Assembly: GCA_964640935.1 (NCBI GenBank)
Contig: CAZXIY010000074.1
Span: 1-5,482 of the forward strand
Direction: 5' to 3'
Origin: CAZXIY01 sp964640935
Lineage (GTDB): Archaea; Thermoplasmatota; Thermoplasmata; Methanomassiliicoccales; Methanomethylophilaceae
Length of the DNA stretch: 5,482 nucleotides
Of this stretch, positions 1 through 5,409 are shown one piece after another. Below the pieces are notes generated by a model that saw only the letters and a list, made by a program, of their open reading frames with translations, searched no databases and was not told the origin of the DNA. A program made the translations under genes and the position numbers. Position 1 is the first letter of the stretch, and each line of letters begins with the position of its first letter.

Positions 1-90
1 TCGGTCGTATACTCGAATTTCCCGCCGTGCGGATCACCTAGTGGCATATTTCCGCATATGCTCTGCCGCCGTCTTATGCGTTGCGCTGTT

Positions 91-98
91 TTTATATC
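91..98 (+). promoter_or_regulatory. Probable archaeal TATA box for the mrp-nifX-like operon
   Basis: TTTATATC closely resembles the archaeal TATA consensus. It lies about 26 bases before roughly position 120, which would place the transcript start some 12-15 bases ahead of the ATG at 134 and just in front of the AAGGA ribosome binding site. A factor B recognition element is not obvious. The assignment rests on motif and spacing only. The complement (GATATAAA) could also serve a leftward promoter, but no leftward gene is visible. Confidence 0.5.
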
Positions 99-120
99 GG
101 TGTGTTGTGTTAACCGCGTT

Positions 121-125
121 AAGGA
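121..125 (+). promoter_or_regulatory. Ribosome binding site that fixes the mrp start
   Basis: AAGGA lies 8 bases before the ATG at 134. It decides against the GTG at 41 in the same frame, which has no such site and would put the TATA-like box inside the coding region. Confidence 0.55.
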
Positions 126-133
126 ATGATAGA

Positions 134-952
134 ATGTCAAAGCCGATGATCAATGCTGACGATTTCAAACTTACAGAAAGTCTCGGGAAGATCAAACATG
201 TGGTAGTCGTGATGAGCGGAAAGGGCGGCGTGGGCAAGAGCACCGTATCGTCCAACCTCGCCATGTCACTGTCCATGAAAGGGTATCAGACCGGACTCAT
301 GGATATCGATATCACCGGACCTAACATACCGAAGATGTTCGGCATCGAGGACGAGAGACTCGATGTCGTCGACGACAAGATGGTGCCGATACTGGTGCCA
401 CCGTCGCTCAAGGTCATGTCCATGGCCTTCCTCCTTCCGGACAAGGATTCGGCAGTCGTTTGGAGAGGACCCGTAAAGATGACCGCTATAAGGCAGTTCA
501 TCGAAGAAGTGGAATGGGGCGACCTCGACTACCTCGTGGTCGACATGCCTCCGGGCACTGGGGACGAAGCGATCTCTATAATTCAGCTCATACCCAAGGC
601 GGACGGGATGGTCATCGTGACCACGCCGCAGGATGTAGCACTTCTCGATTCCAGGAAGTCCATTACGTTCTCTGCCCAGGCGAAGATCCCGATCATCGGA
701 CTCATAGAGAACATGAGCGGATTCGTCTGCCCGCACTGCGGAGAGAGAACGGACATCTTCAAATCCGGCGGAGGAGAGGCGACAGCCAAATCCATGAACG
801 TTCAGTTCCTCGGCCGCATACCGATCGAGCCGGATATCGTCGTATCGGGCGATGCGGGTATGCCCATAGTAGTAGAATCGCCGGAATCCGAATCTGCGAA
901 AGAGTTCAACAAGATAATCGACAAGATCGTCAAGACCGTGGAGTCGAAATGA
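134..952 (+). CDS. Mrp/NBP35 (ApbC-like) family iron-sulfur cluster carrier ATPase
   Basis: A cytoplasmic P-loop ATPase of 272 residues. The family (Mrp, ApbC, NBP35) binds and transfers [4Fe-4S] clusters to apoproteins as a homodimer. Visible motifs are the deviant Walker A GKGGVGKST at residues 29-37 with signature Lys30, the switch I-like DIDITGPN at 57-64, the switch II/Walker B segment VVDMPPGTGD at 135-144, and a CPHC pair (Cys199, Cys202) where the family holds its bridging cluster. The long N-terminal domain and extra cysteines of eukaryotic NBP35 are absent, so this is the compact archaeal/bacterial form. The start at 134 is chosen for its AAGGA site and upstream TATA-like box. The stop overlaps the next ATG (ATGA), implying coupled translation with the NifX-like gene. 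Client proteins cannot be told from sequence; Dph2 and QueE encoded nearby are plausible but unproven. Confidence 0.93.
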   Translation: MSKPMINADDFKLTESLGKIKHVVVVMSGKGGVGKSTVSSNLAMSLSMKGYQTGLMDIDITGPNIPKMFGIEDERLDVVDDKMVPILVPPSLKVMSMAFLLPDKDSAVVWRGPVKMTAIRQFIEEVEWGDLDYLVVDMPPGTGDEAISIIQLIPKADGMVIVTTPQDVALLDSRKSITFSAQAKIPIIGLIENMSGFVCPHCGERTDIFKSGGGEATAKSMNVQFLGRIPIEPDIVVSGDAGMPIVVESPESESAKEFNKIIDKIVKTVESK

Positions 953-1284
953 AGATCGGCGTGACGGCCGAAGGGGAGGATCTCGGATCCTACGTGGCCG
1001 AAGATTTCGGCCATGCCCCATTCTTCCTTATCGTGGATTACGATACGCTGGATTACACCGTGGTGAAGAACGAGTTCGCCAATGCCGAAGGAGCAGGCAT
1101 GAAGACCGCCGATGCCATCGTCGGCCTCGGAGTCGAGGCCGTCATAACCGGCGGCATAGGCTCGCACGGCTATGATATCCTCACCAAGGCAGGCATCAAG
1201 GTCTCGTTCGACGAGGACGGGACTGTAGAAGAATGCCTTGAAGCGTTCAAAAGACGTATCGAACGCGAGAAGAAATTCCAGTGA
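949..1284 (+). CDS. NifX/NifB-type dinitrogenase iron-molybdenum cofactor family protein
   Basis: A small cytoplasmic protein of 111 residues resembling the single-domain NifX/NafY/NifB C-terminal family (RNase H-like fold). In nitrogen fixers these proteins bind FeMo-cofactor precursors; many archaea carry stand-alone copies whose role is not established. Supporting features are the start MKIGVTAEG, the segment DFGHAPFFLIVD at residues 19-30 with the family-typical His22, the glycine-rich turn ITGGIGSHG at 66-74, and the following AGIKV at 81-85. There is one cysteine (Cys96), so metal or cluster binding would need histidines or acidic residues. The ATG overlaps the mrp stop, and GGAG at 940-943 serves as ribosome binding site with 5 bases of spacing. 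Pairing with Mrp suggests a role in Fe-S or metal-cluster handling. No nitrogenase gene is in the window, so I infer no role in nitrogen fixation. The charged tail (KRRIEREKK) is probably helical. Confidence 0.85.
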   Translation: MKIGVTAEGEDLGSYVAEDFGHAPFFLIVDYDTLDYTVVKNEFANAEGAGMKTADAIVGLGVEAVITGGIGSHGYDILTKAGIKVSFDEDGTVEECLEAFKRRIEREKKFQ

Positions 1285-1908
1285 TCATACTGCCCGTTTG
1301 TTGCCCCAGATCATCTTGTGCAGCTGCGGGAGTACCCTTACTTTCAGCCTGCGCTCGATGACCTCTTCCGTGAGAGGTTCGATGTCCATTCCGCCCACGG
1401 GTGTGAATATGATCTCGCATTTCGGTTTGTATTTTTCAAGAACACCTATTGCGTATTCGAGATCTATCCCGTCGGTTATGACGAATTTCAGCTGATCCTT
1501 CTTCTTCAGGATCTTTATGTTGTCGAAATCCATCCTGCCCTGCATCCCGGAGCCCGGGCATTTGATATCCATACTGATTATGATGTTGTCCCTGTCCGGA
1601 ACCTTCGAGAGATCGACGGATCCGTTCGTTTCCAGAACGGTCGTCTTGCCCGCATCCGAGAGCTTTGCGAGCAGTTCGCAGCTGTCCTTCTGGAGCATCG
1701 GCTCGCCGCCGGTCAGACAGACGTCGGAATCGTCCTTTACGGTATCCAATATCTCTTCCACCGACATTTCTTCGCCGCCCTCGTAGGCGTAACGCGTGTC
1801 GCACCATACGCACTCGAGGTTGCATCCGACCGTCCTGATGAAATATGTCAGGGTGCCGATCTTCTTGCCTTCGCCCTGGATCGATCTGAACATCTCGCAA
1901 ATCTTCAT
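1285..1908 (-). CDS. queE: 7-carboxy-7-deazaguanine synthase QueE (radical SAM)
   Basis: A radical SAM enzyme of 207 residues that contracts 6-carboxytetrahydropterin to 7-carboxy-7-deazaguanine, the middle step towards preQ0. Motifs are SIQGEG at residues 9-14, the cluster-binding CxxxCxxC at Cys29, Cys33 and Cys36 (GCNLECVWCDTRY), the SAM-contacting TGGEP at 66-70, ETNG at 93-96, SMDIKCPGSG at 112-121, and FTPVGG towards the C-terminus. It is short, as QueE usually is, with a trimmed radical SAM barrel. The ATG at 1908 is preferred because the protein then begins MKICEMFRSIQGEG, as homologues do, and GAGTGAT just upstream resembles a Shine-Dalgarno site. A GTG at 1917 in the same frame would overlap the queC stop (GTGA) and add three residues. 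It is the last gene of the minus-strand array, and its stop abuts that of the NifX-like gene. Confidence 0.95.
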   Translation of the reverse strand: MKICEMFRSIQGEGKKIGTLTYFIRTVGCNLECVWCDTRYAYEGGEEMSVEEILDTVKDDSDVCLTGGEPMLQKDSCELLAKLSDAGKTTVLETNGSVDLSKVPDRDNIIISMDIKCPGSGMQGRMDFDNIKILKKKDQLKFVITDGIDLEYAIGVLEKYKPKCEIIFTPVGGMDIEPLTEEVIERRLKVRVLPQLHKMIWGNKRAV

Positions 1909-1913
1909 GGATA

Positions 1914-2585
1914 TCACTCGTATTCGATCTCGTCCTTATATCCGGCCTCTTCGAATCCTTTGAGACGGAGCTGACAGGAATCGCATTTGCCGCAGGCCTT
2001 CTCTCCACCCTCGTAGCACGACCACGTCAGTTCGAGGGGGGCGTGCAATTTCTTGCCGAGACGGACGATGTCTGCCTTCGAGTACCTGAGTATCGGAGTT
2101 TCGATCTTTATTGGCCTTCCTTCCACTCCCGCCTTGGTCCCGACGGCAATCATCTTCTCATAAGCTTCGAAGAATTCGGGGCGGCAGTCCGGATACCCGG
2201 AATAATCCACCGAATTCGCTCCGATGTATATCCTGTCGGCATCCACGGATTCGCAGAGACCGGCCGCAACGGAGAGCATTATTATATTCCTTGCCGGAAC
2301 GTATGTTATCGGTATGTCCTGTCCCATCTTCGACTCGTCCCTGTTCTCGGGCACGACGAGATCCTCTCTCGTAAGAGCGGAACGGAACATGCTGAGGTCG
2401 AGGTTCACGATCACGTGCTTCACGCCGTAATGCTTGGCGACGTTAGCAGCGGAGATCAATTCTTTGCTGTGCCTCTGACCGTATCTGAAACTCAATGCGA
2501 CGACCTCATGGCCGTCCGAAAGGGCCTTGGCGAGCGTCGTCGTAGAATCCAGACCGCCGGAGAGCAGCACTATTGCTTTTGACAT
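1914..2585 (-). CDS. queC: 7-cyano-7-deazaguanine (preQ0) synthase QueC
   Basis: An ATP-dependent ligase of 223 residues that converts 7-carboxy-7-deazaguanine and ammonia to preQ0. In archaea preQ0 is inserted into tRNA at position 15 by archaeosine tRNA-guanine transglycosylase. The N-terminal pyrophosphatase loop SGGLDST is at residues 9-15, with SFRYGQRHSKE at 32-42 and the family segment ITYVPARN at 93-100. The C-terminal zinc site is Cys190, Cys198, Cys201 and Cys204 in a TWSCYEGG...CGKCDSCQLR context typical of QueC. All key residues are present and the length is normal. The start at 2585 follows the queD stop by two bases, and GGAG at 2597-2594 within the end of queD serves as ribosome binding site with 8 bases of spacing. 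The reading frame stays open upstream to 2987, but that part lies antiparallel-free within queD on the same strand in another frame and is not the gene. Confidence 0.96.
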   Translation of the reverse strand: MSKAIVLLSGGLDSTTTLAKALSDGHEVVALSFRYGQRHSKELISAANVAKHYGVKHVIVNLDLSMFRSALTREDLVVPENRDESKMGQDIPITYVPARNIIMLSVAAGLCESVDADRIYIGANSVDYSGYPDCRPEFFEAYEKMIAVGTKAGVEGRPIKIETPILRYSKADIVRLGKKLHAPLELTWSCYEGGEKACGKCDSCQLRLKGFEEAGYKDEIEYE

Positions 2586-2587
2586 CT

Positions 2588-3061
2588 TCACAACTCCACA
2601 GTATACCATGCAGTCTGTCCGCGTTCTTCGTCGAGACCGATGGAGACCGAACGGACGTTCCCGGGGAACTCCACTTTCTTGGCTATCCGCTCGGCCATCA
2701 TCTTCGACATCTCTTCGGCCGTCGTAGACGGTATATCGAGTATGACCACGTCCTCTTTGGGGAACACGTACCTCTTGCCGCAGGATACGGCCTCGACGGA
2801 TGTATCGGTGACCGTAAGTTTCACGTCCTTGGACCTTCCCGGGAGCAGGGTCTTGTGATCCAACTCGTTTATGAACTCTCTGAGCTCCCTCTTCAGTACG
2901 ACAAAGTCCATGACCATGCCCTCTTCGCCTATATCCCCGTCCAGCCTGAGACGGAGTATGTACGAATGGCCGTGGAGCCTTGAACATTTCTCATGCCTCG
3001 GTATGAAGTGACAGGCCGAGAATCTAATCCCGGAATGTCCGCCGTCGATCTCAAGTATCAT
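2588..3061 (-). CDS. queD: 6-carboxy-5,6,7,8-tetrahydropterin synthase QueD (PTPS family)
   Basis: A tunnel-fold pterin enzyme of 157 residues, expected to convert 7,8-dihydroneopterin triphosphate to 6-carboxytetrahydropterin, the first committed step to preQ0. The zinc ligands are His18 (in FSACHF) and His30/His32 (HGH). Cys26 sits three residues before HGH, the CxxxHGH pattern of QueD rather than the longer spacing of eukaryotic biopterin-forming homologues. Further family features are MVMDFVVLK at 49-57, the catalytic-pair motif LDH (Asp68, His69), TTAEEM at 113-118, and the probable pterin-anchoring Glu146 in EERGQTAWY. It is longer than the roughly 120-residue bacterial QueD because about 30-40 residues, including RYVFPKEDV (97-105), lie between the LDH and TTAEE motifs; I recall similar inserts in archaeal homologues. 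The start codon overlaps the mtxX stop (ATGA), with a strong GGAGGG site at 3073-3068. Adjacent queC and queE support QueD over a folate or biopterin role. Confidence 0.93.
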   Translation of the reverse strand: MILEIDGGHSGIRFSACHFIPRHEKCSRLHGHSYILRLRLDGDIGEEGMVMDFVVLKRELREFINELDHKTLLPGRSKDVKLTVTDTSVEAVSCGKRYVFPKEDVVILDIPSTTAEEMSKMMAERIAKKVEFPGNVRSVSIGLDEERGQTAWYTVEL

Positions 3062-3807
3062 TTTCTACCCTCCGAAAGTCTCATCGCAAGTGCGATAGAA
3101 TCTTTGTAATCCTTCTTTGCGCGGGACGTGTCTATGAACACCTTGTCGGTGTTGATTATCGGCGCTCCGAGCGCTATGGCCCCGCCGACGAAATGCAATG
3201 TTCTGAATATGAGGTTCCCGGAGATGCCGTCCGGAGCGACGATCATGTCCGCTTCTTTGACGGCTGACTCTATGAGTATCTCCGCATCGTATGCTTCATA
3301 TCCTTCTTCAGTCAGTATCCTGACCAATTCCTTCGCGTCGCGTATCGTCCTGTCGACGACATCATTGCGTCCTACATCATCGTCACGACCGCCGGACATG
3401 ACCGCGACCTTCGTACCCATGCCTACGCGTCTCAGAAGATCCACGCCCTTTCTCACGAGATCGTGCTTCTGTTCGACCGTCCAGCCCTCGTCTATACCGA
3501 CGGGAGCGGACAGTATGAGCTTCCCTCCGACCGGTTCGAGGAACACTGCTCTCTCCAATGAATTCAGCTTCAGACCCTTTTTGAGGATCGGAAGGAGAAC
3601 AGAGGATGACATGTCCCCGCGGACTGCCGCATCGATCTTCCCGGACACAAGATCGTCGACCAATGCATTCGGATTGGTGTATACGATTGCCTTGCCCTCG
3701 ATGCCTGAGACGCTCCTCCTGACCTTTCCGGACTCGCCATTGCACCCGATGCCGACTATCACATCGGCTGGCATATGACCTTTGAGAAGAGTCTCGGTCG
3801 TGAACAT
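3058..3807 (-). CDS. mtxX: Methanogenesis marker protein 4 (MtxX), phosphotransacetylase-like
   Basis: A 249-residue protein I recognise as methanogenesis marker 4/MtxX, a family nearly confined to methanogens and distantly similar to phosphate acetyl/butyryltransferases. Its exact reaction is not established to my knowledge, and the name implies a methyltransferase link I cannot confirm. Supporting segments are DAAVRGDMSSS at residues 59-69, VAVMSGGRDDDVGRND at 134-149 followed by VDRTIRDAKE, APDGISGNLIFRTL at 191-204 (the part most like phosphotransacetylases), and DKVFIDTSRAKKDY at 221-234. No signal peptide or membrane segment is seen, so it is probably cytoplasmic. It follows dph2 after 36 bases and overlaps queD by ATGA. 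The ribosome binding site is weak (GGA about 8 bases before the ATG). An internal ATG at 3774 (residue 12), preceded by AAAGGTC, is an alternative start giving 238 residues. Context suggests cotranscription with translation-modification genes, which does not by itself assign a function. Confidence 0.88.
   Translation of the reverse strand: MFTTETLLKGHMPADVIVGIGCNGESGKVRRSVSGIEGKAIVYTNPNALVDDLVSGKIDAAVRGDMSSSVLLPILKKGLKLNSLERAVFLEPVGGKLILSAPVGIDEGWTVEQKHDLVRKGVDLLRRVGMGTKVAVMSGGRDDDVGRNDVVDRTIRDAKELVRILTEEGYEAYDAEILIESAVKEADMIVAPDGISGNLIFRTLHFVGGAIALGAPIINTDKVFIDTSRAKKDYKDSIALAMRLSEGRK
3068..3073 (-). promoter_or_regulatory. Strong ribosome binding site of queD inside the 3' end of mtxX
   Basis: On the minus strand GGAGGG lies 6 bases before the queD ATG at 3061, within the last codons of mtxX. 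It fixes the queD start and suggests queD can be translated efficiently whatever the rate on mtxX. Confidence 0.65.
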
Positions 3808-3832
3808 ATTTCGTCCAATGCCGTAAGGTCAA

Positions 3833-3839
3833 CTTAAAA
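3833..3839 (-). promoter_or_regulatory. Possible internal TATA-like element ahead of mtxX
   Basis: On the minus strand TTTTAAG lies in the 36-base gap between dph2 and mtxX, about 29 bases before the mtxX ATG. If used, transcription would start within a few bases of that ATG, giving a nearly leaderless message; this would suit the weak ribosome binding site there. The match to the archaeal TATA consensus is only moderate. Confidence 0.25.
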
Positions 3840-3843
3840 CTAT

Positions 3844-4830
3844 TCATGGTCTGATTACGTCGAATTCGTAATGTTCCCATTCGCGCGACCCTATCGCGAT
3901 CTCTGCCTCGGGTGGCGTGAGTATGGGTTTGTCGTATCTGGAATAATCGTCTATGGCAAGTCTCGGACATGCCGTGCTCACGAACGCGTCCACACGGTAT
4001 GCCATAAGGTTCTGCGGCGACAGCTCGTTCATGTAGGCCTTGTAAGCGATCCTTCCGCTTGCCCTGATCTTGGATACGATGTCGTCGGCGACCTCGTCGC
4101 GCCTCTGACCCACCTTGCTGCATACGATCACCAAGAAGCTCTTCGCATCGCGTGCCCTCTCTATCGCGGCAAATCTTTTGCGGAGTATCCTGTCGCGGAC
4201 CTCGTCGACGCTCCTCAGCTCCCCGGTTATCGGATTGAGGACACGCATGTCCTTCCCGACGCCGAACGCTGCGGCAAGCGGATGGAAATCCCCCTCGCCG
4301 ATGAACAGGAACATATCCACGGAACTTGCGACGGCTTCGGCGGCGCTGCAGTCGCACCCCAGGATCTGCCCCGGATAGACGGTCCTTTTATCCCCGGTGC
4401 CGATGAGAACTTTCTTTCCGCATGACTCGAGGACGGCTTTCGCATCGTCGAGACATCTGATGTACTGAACAGTTGCGATCAGCCCTATATTCTCGGGCAG
4501 CTCGCCGGCTATGGAACGTACTTTGTCAGAAATGTCAGCCGTATACAACGCTTCGATGTACAGAACGTTGTCAGGAACTTCCAGTGATGGTATCGGAGAA
4601 TGTCCGAAGTGAACAAGAGCGTCGGCGATATCGCCGAAGCTAACGAAAGTGTCGCATGCACCATAGCACGGGTCGCCTAATACGATTACCTGCGAACCTG
4701 TGTTCTTCACTATAAAATCGGTTATCTCAGTCGCCCGAATCTTAAGACCCTCGGGCAACTGGATGGCGACAGAGGCAAAGCCTCTGTCGCGTATCCATGA
4801 AGCAATGTACTCGAGTCTCAGATCGAACAT
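3844..4830 (-). CDS. dph2: Archaeal Dph2, diphthamide synthase (3-amino-3-carboxypropyl transferase)
   Basis: A 328-residue radical enzyme that transfers the 3-amino-3-carboxypropyl group of SAM to the target histidine of elongation factor 2, the first step of diphthamide synthesis. Archaeal Dph2 works as a homodimer with a [4Fe-4S] cluster held by three cysteines from three domains. They are visible as Cys59 in DPCYGACD, Cys159 in YPGQILGCDC, and Cys288 in STACPRLAIDDY, almost at the positions known from Pyrococcus horikoshii (59, 163, 287). Two further cysteines, Cys55 and Cys161, lie next to ligand positions and might be confused with them. QLPEGLK at 24-30 and VQYIRCLDD at 121-129 are also family-like. 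The start at 4830 lies two bases after the rpl10e stop, with GAAGTGAG upstream as probable ribosome binding site, and gives a normal length. A longer in-frame extension to 4905 would lie inside rpl10e and is not used. The neighbours are translation genes, matching its role. Confidence 0.95.
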   Translation of the reverse strand: MFDLRLEYIASWIRDRGFASVAIQLPEGLKIRATEITDFIVKNTGSQVIVLGDPCYGACDTFVSFGDIADALVHFGHSPIPSLEVPDNVLYIEALYTADISDKVRSIAGELPENIGLIATVQYIRCLDDAKAVLESCGKKVLIGTGDKRTVYPGQILGCDCSAAEAVASSVDMFLFIGEGDFHPLAAAFGVGKDMRVLNPITGELRSVDEVRDRILRKRFAAIERARDAKSFLVIVCSKVGQRRDEVADDIVSKIRASGRIAYKAYMNELSPQNLMAYRVDAFVSTACPRLAIDDYSRYDKPILTPPEAEIAIGSREWEHYEFDVIRP

Positions 4831-4832
4831 GC

Positions 4833-5351
4833 TCACTTCAGAAGCTCTTGGCCTTTCTCGACATCCACATAGCATGGGGTCGGGAATTTCATAGAGGCTT
4901 TCCAAAGGGCAAGCTTCGCCGTGTTGAATGCAGCGGGTGTGCAGCTGACGGTCATGATGGCCTGGTTGCGTTCTACCCTTGCTGCGGTACCGACGGTCTT
5001 ACCGAACGCGGCACGCATACCGCTCGAAACACGGTCTGCTCCTGCTCCGGTTGCCAGCTTGTTCTCCCTGAGGACAACATGCGGGAAGATCCTGAGCTTG
5101 AGGTGATAGTTCACGAGACCGGCGTCTTTCGTGAGCACCCTGTTGGCTGCGATACGTCCTGCCTCAATGGCCGTGTGTCTAATCTGGACACGGTTCTTCG
5201 ATTTGAGCGTCAGAACGACCGGGAGATCATCTTTGAGGTTTCCCATGTCGAACTGGCTGATCCTGCTGTTCGGGACTCCGCCCATGTATTCCCTGCGGGT
5301 ATAGGCCATCCCTGTAATTCTTCTGTACATCACTGCGGGCTTTCTTGCCAT
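4833..5351 (-). CDS. rpl10e: Large-subunit ribosomal protein L10e (uL16)
   Basis: Ribosomal protein of 172 residues, the archaeal/eukaryotic form of bacterial L16, which binds 23S rRNA near the tRNA path of the 50S subunit. Signature segments are the start MARKPAVMYRRITG, TRREYMGGVPNSRI at residues 18-31, RIFPHVVLRENK at 87-98, and the near-invariant TGAGADRVSSGMRAAFGK at 101-118 followed by VGTAARV. The length is typical of archaeal L10e. The ATG at 5351 is chosen because homologues begin MARKP and a GGTGGTG ribosome binding site stands just before it (5361-5355); the frame stays open to 5426, but that part would contain the promoter. It leads the minus-strand array, so expression of dph2 and probably the downstream que genes may follow ribosomal-protein transcription. 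Confidence 0.98.
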   Translation of the reverse strand: MARKPAVMYRRITGMAYTRREYMGGVPNSRISQFDMGNLKDDLPVVLTLKSKNRVQIRHTAIEAGRIAANRVLTKDAGLVNYHLKLRIFPHVVLRENKLATGAGADRVSSGMRAAFGKTVGTAARVERNQAIMTVSCTPAAFNTAKLALWKASMKFPTPCYVDVEKGQELLK

Positions 5352-5354
5352 TTG

Positions 5355-5361
5355 CACCACC
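5355..5361 (-). promoter_or_regulatory. Ribosome binding site of rpl10e
   Basis: On the minus strand GGTGGTG ends three bases before the ATG at 5351 and matches part of the archaeal GGAGGTGAT consensus. It excludes the longer in-frame start at 5426. Confidence 0.6.
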
Positions 5362-5401
5362 AATGGATAGTAATATGCGAAAACACACAATCCTGAATTC
5401 G

Positions 5402-5409
5402 TATTTAAA
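5402..5409 (-). promoter_or_regulatory. Probable TATA box driving rpl10e and the downstream array
   Basis: On the minus strand TTTAAATA is a close match to the archaeal TATA consensus, centred about 54 bases before the rpl10e ATG. It predicts a transcript start near 5380 and a leader of roughly 28 bases that includes the GGTGGTG ribosome binding site. Confidence 0.55.

Larger units (their letters stand above)
1..133. other. Upstream region of the mrp operon
   Basis: This leader and intergenic stretch contains no gene I can support. Frame 3 reads open from the left edge to a TAG at 39-41 and could be the last 12 residues of an upstream plus-strand gene (ending ...EFPAVRIT), but that is too short to identify. 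A short inverted repeat, GCATAT (44-49) and ATATGC (56-61), surrounds a 6-base loop and could be an operator or chance. The only convincing signals are the TATA-like box and the ribosome binding site listed separately. Confidence 0.5.

Noticed and set aside
1..37. Possible leftward gene starting at GTG 37-35 and running off the edge
   Set aside because: Only about 12 codons are visible. The AGGTGAT that looks like a ribosome binding site contains the GTG itself, so no separate site precedes it.
31..39. GGATCACCT, identical to part of the 16S rRNA 3' end
   Set aside because: The preceding bases do not match the conserved 16S 3' region, so this is a chance 9-base match.
3..41. Possible C-terminal 12 codons of an upstream gene ending at TAG (39-41)
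   Set aside because: It is too short to identify; open frames of this length are common by chance, and the TAG stop would differ from all other genes here.
41..133. N-terminal extension of the Mrp frame from a GTG at 41, with a membrane-segment-like hydrophobic stretch
   Set aside because: There is no ribosome binding site before the GTG, the TATA-like box lies inside it, and Mrp proteins are soluble. The ATG at 134 has AAGGA at a good distance.
460..948. Upstream 163-codon extension of the nifX-like frame
   Set aside because: It lies within mrp in another frame and is low in hydrophobic residues. The ATG at 949 with GGAG gives the normal family start and length.
266..1021. Long 251-codon open frame antisense to mrp
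   Set aside because: It is rich in Arg, His and Asp with no recognisable domain, a typical shadow of a GC-rich gene, and it lies fully opposite mrp and the nifX-like start.
3383..4357. 324-codon minus-strand open frame spanning mtxX and dph2
   Set aside because: It is arginine-rich shadow sequence overlapping two well-supported genes on the same strand in another frame.
4831..4905. Longer Dph2 start at 4905
   Set aside because: It would lie inside rpl10e; the ATG at 4830 matches the family start, with a ribosome binding site and a 2-nt gap.
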